From contig NZ_LMPC01000023.1 in NCBI RefSeq assembly GCF_001423745.1, positions 217,367-281,366 on the forward strand: 64,000 nt of DNA, given 5' to 3'. Below are positions 1-7,818 of this stretch, piece by piece (position 1 is the first letter of the stretch; each line of letters opens with the position of its first letter). The notes under the pieces were generated by a model. The model was not told the origin of the DNA and searched no databases. It saw only the letters and a program-made list of their open reading frames with translations. Position numbers and translations under genes: made by a program. This stretch comes from Arthrobacter sp. Leaf337. GTDB taxonomy: Bacteria; Actinomycetota; Actinomycetes; Actinomycetales; Micrococcaceae.

Positions 1-32
1 AGGAGCCCTCTAGAAAAAGGACGCGACATCCC

Positions 33-704
33 ATGCCCAGCATCTCCAATTCCATGCAGAACGATTTGGTGGACGGTGACCTCCGCGAGCGTGCAGCGGC
101 CCGGGAAGGCTTGCCTCCCATGACCCGGGACAAACCGTTTGGCTGGCTGATGGTCATTACCGGCGTCATTGGCTGGCTGGCCTCCGGCGCCCTGGTCCTG
201 GAGAAGCTCGCGGTCCTCAAGGATCCGAACCACGTCACGGCCTGTGATATCAGTCCGTGGGTCTCCTGCGGAGCCGTCATGCAGACATGGCAGAGTTCCC
301 TCTTCGGCTTTCCCAACATGTTTATCGGCATCGTGGCATTCGCCGTCGTGATCACCACGGGCATGGCAGTTCTCTCCGGCGCCAAGTTTGCCCGCTGGTA
401 CTGGCTTGGCCTGCAGGCCGGCGTGACGCTGGGCTTTGCCTTCGTGGTGTGGCTGTGGTCGCAGGCGCTGTACTCCATCCACATCCTGTGCCCGTTCTGC
501 ATGGTGGTCTGGGCCGCCATGATTCCGCTCTTTGTGTGGACAACGGTCCGGAACATCGCACACGGCGTGATCAAGCTTCCGGCAGGCCCCGCGAAAATCG
601 CTGGCGACTCAGGCTGGATCGTCACCGCCCTGCTGTACGTGGCCGTCATCGCCACGATCTTCTTCGCCTTCATCCAGGTCTTCGTCGGGACGTCCGGCTA
701 CTAA
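33..704 (+). CDS. Vitamin K epoxide reductase (VKOR) family membrane protein
   Basis: This 223-residue integral membrane protein belongs to the VKOR family. In actinobacteria, VKOR takes the place of DsbB: it reoxidises a periplasmic DsbA-like protein and passes electrons to menaquinone. Hydrophobic segments lie near residues 38-60, 93-115, 124-147, 150-172 and 194-218. Four cysteines fit the family: C71 and C79 form the loop pair, and C153-P-F-C156 is the active-site CXXC. The first 35 residues are hydrophilic and presumably cytoplasmic. The ATG follows AAAGGA at a rather long spacing. The stop lies in the first copy of a 12-bp direct repeat. The partner DsbA-like protein is not adjacent. 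Confidence 0.9.
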   Translation: MPSISNSMQNDLVDGDLRERAAAREGLPPMTRDKPFGWLMVITGVIGWLASGALVLEKLAVLKDPNHVTACDISPWVSCGAVMQTWQSSLFGFPNMFIGIVAFAVVITTGMAVLSGAKFARWYWLGLQAGVTLGFAFVVWLWSQALYSIHILCPFCMVVWAAMIPLFVWTTVRNIAHGVIKLPAGPAKIAGDSGWIVTALLYVAVIATIFFAFIQVFVGTSGY

Positions 705-717
705 CCCGGCTACTAAC
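694..717. repeat. 12-bp tandem duplication spanning the VKOR stop codon
   Basis: CCGGCTACTAAC occurs twice head to tail (694-705 and 706-717). The first copy carries the stop of the VKOR gene and the second adds a second in-frame TAA. It looks like a small slippage duplication and does not change the protein. Confidence 0.9.
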
Positions 718-785
718 AAGCGCGAGCGTACAGTTGAGGCCCCCGTTTCTTCGGAAACGGGGGCCTCAACTGTACGCTCGCGCTT
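718..785. terminator. Bidirectional terminator, 32-bp perfect stem with TTCG loop
   Basis: Two 32-base arms are exactly complementary around a TTCG tetraloop, between the convergent VKOR and ndk genes. It can serve both directions, although no long T run follows on either strand. The stem is far longer than an intrinsic terminator needs. Confidence 0.85.
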
Positions 786-798
786 AGGCGGAGGGCTG

Positions 799-1218
799 TT
801 AGTCCTGGAACCAGATCTTGATCTCGCGTTCGGCGGACTCCGCCGAATCGGAACCGTGCACCAGGTTCTGCTGGACCTTCAGGCCCCAGTCCCGGCCGAA
901 GTCGCCGCGGATGGTGCCGGGTGCCGCCGTCGTCGGGTCGGTGGTGCCGGCGAGGGAACGGAAGCCCTCGATCACTCGGTGGCCTTCGAAGATGGCGGCG
1001 ACAACTGGCCCGCTGAGCATGAACTCAACGAGTGGCTCGTAGAACGGCTTGCCCACGTGCTCCTCGTAGTGCTGCTCCAGCAGTTCGCGGTTGGCGTCGA
1101 CCTTCTTGAGCTCGGTCAGGGTGTAGCCCTTGGCTTCAATCCGGCCAAGGATGGCGCCGGTCAGGTTGCGGGTCACGCCGTCGGGCTTGATCAGGACGAG
1201 GGTGCGCTCAATGCTCAC
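799..1218 (-). CDS. ndk: Nucleoside diphosphate kinase
   Basis: The enzyme transfers the gamma-phosphate from ATP to NDPs through a phosphohistidine and so balances (d)NTP pools in the cytoplasm. The 139-residue length is normal for the family. The N-terminal ERTLVLIKPDGV strand and the NLVHGSDS motif are both present; H121 is the catalytic histidine. Translation starts at GTG (SIERT follows), with GGAG about 6 nt upstream. It is the last gene of the ileS-folC-DUF4233-ndk unit, 39 nt after DUF4233, and ends against the large palindrome. It may therefore lie under T-box control, although an internal promoter in the 39-nt gap cannot be excluded. Confidence 0.97.
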   Translation of the reverse strand: MSIERTLVLIKPDGVTRNLTGAILGRIEAKGYTLTELKKVDANRELLEQHYEEHVGKPFYEPLVEFMLSGPVVAAIFEGHRVIEGFRSLAGTTDPTTAAPGTIRGDFGRDWGLKVQQNLVHGSDSAESAEREIKIWFQD

Positions 1219-1257
1219 AACTGCTCCAATGTGGTTGGGTGGGGGTTCGAGATTAGT

Positions 1258-1701
1258 TTAGTTGGTTTCGCCGTCAGGGTGGGCGGCTTCCCATTCGGCC
1301 TGTTCACGTTCGCGCTGGGCGGCCTCGCGGTCGATCCGGATGCCGGTCCTGATCCCGTACCACCACGCTATGGCGAACAGGATCCCCACCACGAACATCA
1401 TGGGTTCGATGAATCCGGTGGAAATCAGGACAAGCTGGAGGATCCAGCCGAGGGCAACACCCCACGGTTTGGACAGCACGGCGCAGGTGAACACCAGCAC
1501 CAGGCTCAGGCCGATCCCCACGGAGAGGATTACAGCCGGCGGGAACTCGTCGCGGCGGAGGCCGAAGACCGCCAGCGTGGCGAAGAACGCAACGAACCCT
1601 TCGAGAACCAGGACCGTGGAGGCGAACATGACCTTGGTGGAGCGCCGCTTTTTGGGCATCCCCGGACGCCACTCCCGCTGCGCTTTTGTAAGTCGGGCCA
1701 T
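1258..1701 (-). CDS. DUF4233 family membrane protein
   Basis: This 147-residue small membrane protein has a basic N terminus, four hydrophobic segments (about residues 25-47, 54-76, 80-100 and 102-120) and a charged C-terminal tail rich in E, R and Q. It matches the actinobacterial DUF4233 family, which typically lies between folC and ndk, as it does here. Its function is unknown. It starts 2 nt after the folC stop, so translation is probably coupled. The conserved linkage suggests a role near folate or nucleotide metabolism, but nothing in the sequence shows a catalytic site. Confidence 0.85.
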   Translation of the reverse strand: MARLTKAQREWRPGMPKKRRSTKVMFASTVLVLEGFVAFFATLAVFGLRRDEFPPAVILSVGIGLSLVLVFTCAVLSKPWGVALGWILQLVLISTGFIEPMMFVVGILFAIAWWYGIRTGIRIDREAAQREREQAEWEAAHPDGETN

Positions 1702-1703
1702 GG

Positions 1704-3062
1704 TCAGGCATCCGCCTTTCCGAGCAAGATCCGGGCTTCGGCCACGAGCGTGATGGAGCCGGTCACCAGGACGCCGCCGGCCAGGTCCTCATTGGCTTCA
1801 GCGTGCTCAACGGCCCATTCCAGGGCGTCGTCGAGCTTCTCGGCAACGTGGATGTTGTCCTCGCCGAAGCCCAGGTCCAGGGCGATTTCTCCGAGGTCCT
1901 CGGCCGGTACGGCGCGGGGCGAGTTGGACTGCGTGAAGCAGTATTCGGCCGCGAGGTCGCCCAGGGACTCCTTGAGCTGGCGGAGGATTTCCTCGGCGTC
2001 CTTCTCCTTCAGGACGCCCACCACAACTACGAGCTTGGTGAAGCTGAAGGCCTCGTGGATCGCCTCGGCCGAAACGCGGATGCCCTCGGGGTTGTGGGCG
2101 GCGTCGACGATGATGGTCGGGGCAGTCCGAAGCACCTCCAGGCGGCCCGGGGAGGTAACCGAAGCAAACGCTTCCTGGAGGATTTCGGCGTCGAGCGCCT
2201 TTTCCCCGCCGAAGAAGGCCTCTAGCGTGGCAATGGCGACGGCGGCATTCTCCGCCTGGTGCGCTCCGTGCAGCGGCACCAGCAGTTCCTCATACCGTCC
2301 GGCCAGGCCCTGGATGGTCACCATCTGGCCGCCGACGGCGACGGTCCGGGACTCGACGCCGAACTCCACCCCTTCGAAGCGGTACGGGGCCCCCGCTTCC
2401 CGGGCCTTCTCAAGCAGCACCTGCGCGGCACCGACAGGCTGCGCGGCGCTGACCAGGAAGCCTCCCGGCTTGATGATGCCCGCCTTTTCGTAGGCAATCT
2501 CTTCAGTGGTCTCGCCGAGGAGTTCGGTGTGGTCCAACGAAATGGGAGTCACCACCGCCACCTGGCCGTCGCCGACATTGGTGGCGTCCGTGATGCCGCC
2601 GAGGCCAACCTCCATGACGGCCACGTTGACCGGCTGGTCGGCAAAAACGGCGAAGGCCAGGATGGTGAGGCACTCGAAGTACGTCAGCCGGGGCTGGCCC
2701 TCGGCCTCGAGTTCGCCGTCCACGATCTGCAGGTAGGGCCTGATCTCGTCCCAGATCCGGACGAAGGTCTCATCCGACACAGGTGCGCCGTCGACGCTGA
2801 TCCGCTCGGTGACCTTGGACAGGTGCGGGCTGGTGTAGCGCCCGGTGCTCAGCCCGTGGGCCCGCAGCCCGGCTTCGATCATCCGGGCCGTGGACGTCTT
2901 GCCGTTGGTGCCGGTGACATGGATGATCGGGAACGCCTTGTTGGGCTCCCCCAGCACATCCATGGCCCGGAACAGCGGCGCGAGGCGCGGCTCCATTTTG
3001 TTTTCCGGCGCCCGGCCCAGCAGCTCGGCGTAGACGCTTTCCACGGAAAATTCATCGGTCAT
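1704..3062 (-). CDS. folC: Bifunctional folylpolyglutamate synthase / dihydrofolate synthase
   Basis: The protein adds glutamate to dihydropteroate and then to reduced folates, using ATP (Mur-ligase superfamily). At 452 residues it has the expected length. The P-loop GTNGKTS is at residues 51-57, followed by the family motif RYTSPHLSKVTERI and the mid-domain VVDAAHNPEG motif near residue 318. The start lies 3 nt after the ileS stop and the stop is 2 nt before DUF4233, so the gene is in the middle of a compact operon. Its expression should follow the ileS T-box unless there is an internal promoter. Confidence 0.96.
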   Translation of the reverse strand: MTDEFSVESVYAELLGRAPENKMEPRLAPLFRAMDVLGEPNKAFPIIHVTGTNGKTSTARMIEAGLRAHGLSTGRYTSPHLSKVTERISVDGAPVSDETFVRIWDEIRPYLQIVDGELEAEGQPRLTYFECLTILAFAVFADQPVNVAVMEVGLGGITDATNVGDGQVAVVTPISLDHTELLGETTEEIAYEKAGIIKPGGFLVSAAQPVGAAQVLLEKAREAGAPYRFEGVEFGVESRTVAVGGQMVTIQGLAGRYEELLVPLHGAHQAENAAVAIATLEAFFGGEKALDAEILQEAFASVTSPGRLEVLRTAPTIIVDAAHNPEGIRVSAEAIHEAFSFTKLVVVVGVLKEKDAEEILRQLKESLGDLAAEYCFTQSNSPRAVPAEDLGEIALDLGFGEDNIHVAEKLDDALEWAVEHAEANEDLAGGVLVTGSITLVAEARILLGKADA

Positions 3063-3065
3063 TGT

Positions 3066-6000
3066 TTAGGCCTCTACTTTTTCTGCCGCGGTCTTGGCAA
3101 CGGTGACCTGCGGTTCGTTGACGTCGGCCGCGACGGTGTCCAGCCGGACTGTCAGCGTCTCGGTCTTGACGAGCTCAGCGTTTGCCAGCAGGGCATCAAC
3201 GACGTCCTGCTTCGCGGTGACGGTGGTGTGGATCCGGTCGCTGACGTTGAGTCCGGCGTCCTTGCGGGCCTGCTGGATGGCGCGGACCATGTCACGGGCG
3301 GCACCTTCGGCTTCCAGTTCCGGCGTGACCTCGGTGTTGAGCACCACGAACCCGCCGCCGGGCAGGACGGCGGCAGCCCGCGATCCTTCGCCTTCCGCGG
3401 CTTCCGCAACGACGGTTTCCAGGGTGTATTCCTGCGGCTCGAGGGCCAGTCCACCGGCGGTGACCACGCCTTCTTCGCTAACGGACCAGTCACCGGACTT
3501 GGAGCCCTTGATGGCCTGCTGGACGTTCTTCCCCAGGCGGGGGCCCGCGGCCCGGGCGTTCACCACGAGCTTCTGCTCGATGCCGAACTCCTCCGGGGAG
3601 GCGCTCTCGGCGTCCAACAGGCGGACGGAACGCAGGTTCAGTTCATCCGCGACGACGGCGGCGAAGCCTTCCAGCGCGTCCGCGCCGGGTGCCACCACAG
3701 TGAGTTCCTGCAGTGGCAGGCGGACACGGAGGTTCGCGGCCTTGCGCAGTGAGGATCCGGTGGAACAGATCTGCTGCACGCGGTCCATTGCTTCCACCAG
3801 CGACGGGTTGGCCGGGAAGAGTTCCGCGTCCGGCCAGTCGGCCAGGTGCACGGAGCGTCCGCCGGTGAGGCCCCGCCAGATCTCCTCGGAGACCAGCGGC
3901 AGCAGGGACGCGGCCACGCGGGAGACGGTTTCCAGCGCAGTGTAGAGCGCGTCGAAGGCATCGACGCTCTCGTCGAAGAAGCGCTGGCGGCTGCGGCGCA
4001 CGTACCAGTTGGTGAGCATGTCCAGGTAGCTGCGCAGTTCGTCGCAGGCACCGGAGATGTCATAGCTGTCCAGCTGGGCGGTCACATTGCGGACCAGGTC
4101 ACCGGTGTTGGCCATCAGGTACTGGTCAAGGGTGTCCGCGTAGCCGTCGTAGCGCAGCTTCGCGTCATAGCCGCGCCCGCCGTCGGCGGCGTTGGTGTAC
4201 AGCGTGAAGAAGCTGTAGACGTTCCACAGCGGCAGGATGACCTGGCGGACGCCGTCGCGGATTCCCTGTTCGGTGACCACGAGGTTGCCGCCGCGCAGGA
4301 TGGGGCTGGACATCAGGAACCAGCGCATGGCGTCGGAGCCGTCGCGGTCCAGGACCTCGGAGACGTCCGGGTAGTTGCGCAGGCTCTTGGACATCTTCTG
4401 CCCGTCCGAGCCCAGGACGATGCCGTGGCTGATGACATTGCGGAAGGCCGGCCGGTCGAACAGCGCGGTGGACAGAATATGCAGCATGTAGAACCAGCCG
4501 CGGGTCTGGCCGATGTACTCGACGATGAAGTCCGCCGGGTTGTGGGTGTCGAACCATTCCTCGTTCTGGAACGGGTAGTGCACCTGGCCGTAGGGCATGG
4601 AGCCGGAGTCGAACCAGACGTCCAGGACGTCCTCGACGCGGCGCATCACGGACTGGCCCTCTTCGGGGGTCCGCGGGTCGTCCGGGTTCGGGCGCGTCAG
4701 TTCGTCGATGAACGGCCGGTGCAGGTCCACCTGGCCGGCCTTGTTCAGCGGAAGCCGGCCGAAGTCGGCTTCGATCTCGGCCAGGGAGCCGTAGACGTCG
4801 GTGCGCGGGTACTCAGGGTCGCTGGACTGCCACACCGGGATGGGGCTGCCCCAGTAGCGGTTCCGGCTGATGGACCAGTCGCGGGCGTTGGCGAGCCACT
4901 TGCCGAACTGGCCGTCCTTGACGTTCCCAGGGATCCAGTTGATGTCCTGGTTCAGCTCGGACATGCGGTCCTTGAACTTGGTGACCTCCACGTACCAGGA
5001 GGACACCGCGCGGTAGATCAGCGGGTTGCGGCAGCGCCAGCAGTGCGGGTAGCTGTGCTCGTAGCTGGCCTGGCGCACCAGGCGGCCCTGGGCGCGGAGC
5101 ACCTGGGTGATGGGCTTGTTGGCATCGAACACCTGCAGGCCCACGATGTCGTGCAGGTCGCCGTGCGAGAAGAGCGGCAGGAACTTGGCGCCCTCGTCCA
5201 CCGACAGCACCACGGGGATGCCGGCCTCTTCACAGACCTTCTGGTCGTCCTCGCCGTAGGCGGGCGCCTGGTGGACGATGCCCGTGCCGTCGGTGGTGGT
5301 GACGTAGTCGGCCACCAGGAAGCGCCAGGCGTTCGCGGTGCAGTACTTTTCGGCGTCGCTAAAGTCCTTCCACAGCGGCTGGTACTGCAGGCCGGCCAGC
5401 TCGGCGCCTGTGTAGGTGGCCGTGACCGCGGACTCGGCCGCCTCAACGCCGGCGGTGCCGTCGCCGTAGCCAAGGTCCTTGGCGTAAGCGCCCAGCAGGT
5501 CCGCCGCGAGCAGGAAGCTGCCCTCGACGGGGGCTTCGGCCGACGCCGCCTTGATGCCGTTGGGTCCGGCAGGCAGCACGGCGTACGTGATGGCCGGCCC
5601 GACGGCGAGCGCCAGGTTGGTGGGCAGCGTCCAGGGCGTGGTGGTCCAGGCGAGGGCCTGCACACCGGCGAGCTGCTGTGACAGTCCGGACTCCCCCGCG
5701 GTGATGGGGAACGTGACCGTGACGGTCTGGTCCTGGCGGTTCTTGTAGACGTCGTCATCCATGCGCAGTTCATGGTTGGACAGCGGTGTCTCGTCCTTCC
5801 AGCAGTACGGCAGGACGCGGTAGCCGTTGTAGGTCAGGCCTTTTTCGTGCAGCTGCTTGAAAGCCCACAGCACCGACTCCATGTATTCGACGTTGAGCGT
5901 CTTGTAGTCGTTGTCGAAGTCCACCCAACGGGCCTGGCGGGTGACGTAGCTCTTCCACTCGTCGGCGTACTTCATGACGGAGGCGCGGCAGGCGTCGTTG

Positions 6001-6428
6001 AACTTGTCGATGCCCATGGCCTCGATCTGGGTTTTGTCCGTCATGCCCAGCTGCTTCATGGCTTCCAGCTCGGCGGGGAGCCCGTGGGTGTCCCAGCCGA
6101 AGCGGCGCTCCACGCGGCGGCCGCGCTGCGTCTGGTAGCGGCCCACCAGGTCCTTGGCGTAGCCGGTCAGCAGGTGGCCGTAGTGCGGCAGGCCGTTGGC
6201 GAAGGGAGGACCGTCATAGAAGACGAATTCGTTGCTGCCGGGCTGCCCGCCGGGGGCGTCAGCGCTGCGCTGGTCGATGCTCGCCTGGAAGGTGCCGTCC
6301 TGGTCCCAGTACTTGAGGATGCGTTCTTCGATCTCCGGGAACTTCACGGAGGCGGACACACCGGAGGTGTTGGAAGAAGAGTCGGTGGAGCCGGCGCCTG
6401 CGGCGGAGGCCTTGGGGTAATAAGTCAT
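3066..6428 (-). CDS. ileS: Isoleucyl-tRNA synthetase, long (type 2) form
   Basis: This class I synthetase charges tRNA-Ile. Counted from the preferred start it has 1120 residues, longer than the roughly 940 of the E. coli type. The HIGH-type motif reads HYGH (82-85) and KMSKS is at 678-682. The CP1 editing domain lies between them and an anticodon-binding domain follows near residues 790-930. Length and motifs fit the IleRS2 branch shared by actinobacteria and eukaryotes. I chose the ATG at 6428 (MTYYPKAS) because AGGA ends 7 nt upstream and this SD forms part of the T-box sequestrator. An in-frame ATG 39 nt further upstream lies inside the leader helix. This is the first gene of the operon. 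Confidence 0.97.
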   Translation of the reverse strand: MTYYPKASAAGAGSTDSSSNTSGVSASVKFPEIEERILKYWDQDGTFQASIDQRSADAPGGQPGSNEFVFYDGPPFANGLPHYGHLLTGYAKDLVGRYQTQRGRRVERRFGWDTHGLPAELEAMKQLGMTDKTQIEAMGIDKFNDACRASVMKYADEWKSYVTRQARWVDFDNDYKTLNVEYMESVLWAFKQLHEKGLTYNGYRVLPYCWKDETPLSNHELRMDDDVYKNRQDQTVTVTFPITAGESGLSQQLAGVQALAWTTTPWTLPTNLALAVGPAITYAVLPAGPNGIKAASAEAPVEGSFLLAADLLGAYAKDLGYGDGTAGVEAAESAVTATYTGAELAGLQYQPLWKDFSDAEKYCTANAWRFLVADYVTTTDGTGIVHQAPAYGEDDQKVCEEAGIPVVLSVDEGAKFLPLFSHGDLHDIVGLQVFDANKPITQVLRAQGRLVRQASYEHSYPHCWRCRNPLIYRAVSSWYVEVTKFKDRMSELNQDINWIPGNVKDGQFGKWLANARDWSISRNRYWGSPIPVWQSSDPEYPRTDVYGSLAEIEADFGRLPLNKAGQVDLHRPFIDELTRPNPDDPRTPEEGQSVMRRVEDVLDVWFDSGSMPYGQVHYPFQNEEWFDTHNPADFIVEYIGQTRGWFYMLHILSTALFDRPAFRNVISHGIVLGSDGQKMSKSLRNYPDVSEVLDRDGSDAMRWFLMSSPILRGGNLVVTEQGIRDGVRQVILPLWNVYSFFTLYTNAADGGRGYDAKLRYDGYADTLDQYLMANTGDLVRNVTAQLDSYDISGACDELRSYLDMLTNWYVRRSRQRFFDESVDAFDALYTALETVSRVAASLLPLVSEEIWRGLTGGRSVHLADWPDAELFPANPSLVEAMDRVQQICSTGSSLRKAANLRVRLPLQELTVVAPGADALEGFAAVVADELNLRSVRLLDAESASPEEFGIEQKLVVNARAAGPRLGKNVQQAIKGSKSGDWSVSEEGVVTAGGLALEPQEYTLETVVAEAAEGEGSRAAAVLPGGGFVVLNTEVTPELEAEGAARDMVRAIQQARKDAGLNVSDRIHTTVTAKQDVVDALLANAELVKTETLTVRLDTVAADVNEPQVTVAKTAAEKVEA

Positions 6429-6433
6429 CTCGA

Positions 6434-6705
6434 CATCCTGGGTTGAGCTAGTGAACAAGTGGATCATTCAGGATGCGAGGACGGCCCGTGCGCTGTTTTC
6501 CAACTGCACCGGTACCGCGGTACCACCTCACTTACCGTCGCCGGGCCCCTGCGAAAGGACAGAGCACCGGCGTCGGCCGCTCATTGCTGCTGTGACGGGC
6601 TTACCCGTCCGGTTCTACTGCCCCGGGTTCCTGCACTGCAGGGGTCCGAAGGTTCTTCCGGAAGCTCACCGGTGATGGCCGGGTCAACGCTGTTACCCGA
6701 TTCTA
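6434..6705 (-). promoter_or_regulatory. Isoleucine T-box riboswitch, translational type
   Basis: Read on the minus strand, the leader holds an ultrashort Stem I with specifier AUC (minus-strand AUC at 6676-6674, in a CCAUCACCGG context). Further down is the canonical T-box element AGGTGGTACCGCGG (6528-6515), which pairs with the NCCA end of uncharged tRNA. Downstream, CATCCTG (6475-6469) is exactly complementary to CAGGATG (6440-6434), which contains the ileS SD. This gives an SD-sequestering helix and no terminator. The arrangement matches actinobacterial ileS T-boxes that act on translation. The 5' boundary is approximate. Confidence 0.92.
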
Positions 6706-6773
6706 CCCAGAGTTGCCTTGGGTTGTGGTAGCCGGAAGGGTAATCCCGGGCACAAGCGGACGGTTCGACTGCA

Positions 6774-6779
6774 TAGACT
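6774..6779 (+). promoter_or_regulatory. -10 box TAGACT, 7 nt before the EEP start
   Basis: A TANNNT hexamer ends 7 nt before ATG 6787, so transcription could begin at or next to the start codon. A GGAG also lies in the gap, so a leaderless transcript is likely but not certain. Confidence 0.5.
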
Positions 6780-6786
6780 CGGAGCC

Positions 6787-7818
6787 ATGACCATCCGCAC
6801 CACAGCCTCCACGGGCTCCAGCCGCCGACCACGACGCCGCCGGTCCGCCGCCTGGCCGGTGCTCTGCGTGCTGGCGTCAGTGCCGGTGGCGGCCCTGTCG
6901 GTGCTCCGCGCCATCCCGGCGGAATGGCCCACCATCGTTGTCCAGCTGCTGTCCTTCACACCGTGGCTGCTGGTTCCTGCCGGCGTCGCATTGCTCCTTG
7001 CCGTTGCGGGCCGGCGCAGGTGGCTGGTCTGGCTGACGGCGGTCGCGGCGGCGGCACAACTCCTGTGGCTGTTTCCGCTGGATTACGGCAGGAGCATTAC
7101 GGATGCCGCAGCGCCCACGGTCCAACTGACGGCGATGAACATCAATTCGGAATTCGGCCAGGCGGACGCAGCGGAAATTGTCCGCCTGGTGCGGGAGAAC
7201 GGCGTCGGGCTGCTGACCATCCAGGAACATACGCAGTCCCTGGAAGACGGGCTCACGGCTGCGGGGCTGCCGGAGTTGTTGCCGAACCGGCTCAGCGATC
7301 CTACAGACGACGCCGGCGGCAGCGCCATCTATTCAGCGCACCGTTTGGAGGCGGTTGGCGTCCTGCCCGACACACCGTTCCAGATGCCGGTTGTCCGGCT
7401 GACAATGGAAGGAACGGGAACGCCGGCCGTCCTCGAGGTGGCCAACGTCCACGCGCTTCCGCCGGTGGACGTACGCGTGGACCAGTGGCGCAGCGACCTC
7501 GCGGCCCTGGCCCGGCTGGCTGCACGGCCCGGCAACCGGCTGCTGATCGGCGACTTCAACGCCACCTATGACCACAAGGAGTTCCGTGCGCTGCTCGACG
7601 GCGGCCCGGACGGCCGGAAAATGGTGGATGTGGGGACGGCCGCCGGAATGCGGCTCGTCCCCACGTGGCCGATGGAGGGGCAGCGGCTACCCGGCATCGC
7701 CATCGACCACCTCGTCACCAGCCCCGGCATCGCCAGTTCCGGATACGCGGTCCACCGCATATCCGGAACTGATCACGCCGCCGTCCTGGCCACGTTGGCC
7801 GTCCCCTCCGCAGGTTAG
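6787..7818 (+). CDS. Membrane-anchored endonuclease/exonuclease/phosphatase (EEP) family protein
   Basis: Three N-terminal hydrophobic segments (about residues 20-40, 45-65 and 70-90) precede an EEP-fold domain with MNINSEFG, the metal-binding glutamate of LLTIQEH, the GDFNATYDH motif and the C-terminal IDHLVTS. In this superfamily those residues bind Mg2+ and carry out phosphodiester or phosphomonoester hydrolysis. The substrate cannot be read from the sequence; DNA, nucleotides and phospholipids are all possible. The catalytic domain probably faces outward. I chose ATG 6787 (MTIRTTAS) over an upstream in-frame ATG because of the -10 box just before it. The 3' end overlaps the glycerophosphodiesterase gene by 4 nt tail to tail. 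Confidence 0.85.
   Translation: MTIRTTASTGSSRRPRRRRSAAWPVLCVLASVPVAALSVLRAIPAEWPTIVVQLLSFTPWLLVPAGVALLLAVAGRRRWLVWLTAVAAAAQLLWLFPLDYGRSITDAAAPTVQLTAMNINSEFGQADAAEIVRLVRENGVGLLTIQEHTQSLEDGLTAAGLPELLPNRLSDPTDDAGGSAIYSAHRLEAVGVLPDTPFQMPVVRLTMEGTGTPAVLEVANVHALPPVDVRVDQWRSDLAALARLAARPGNRLLIGDFNATYDHKEFRALLDGGPDGRKMVDVGTAAGMRLVPTWPMEGQRLPGIAIDHLVTSPGIASSGYAVHRISGTDHAAVLATLAVPSAG

Noticed and set aside
856..2493. 545-codon plus-strand ORF opposite ndk, DUF4233 and folC
   Set aside because: It is antisense to three genes with full family motifs and its product has no recognisable domain. Long open shadow frames are expected at this G+C content.
3846..5681. 611-codon plus-strand ORF opposite ileS
   Set aside because: It lies wholly inside the synthetase gene; its valine- and glycine-rich product mirrors ileS codon usage.
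6451..6731. Small ORFs over the ileS leader
   Set aside because: The region is explained by the T-box RNA on the minus strand.
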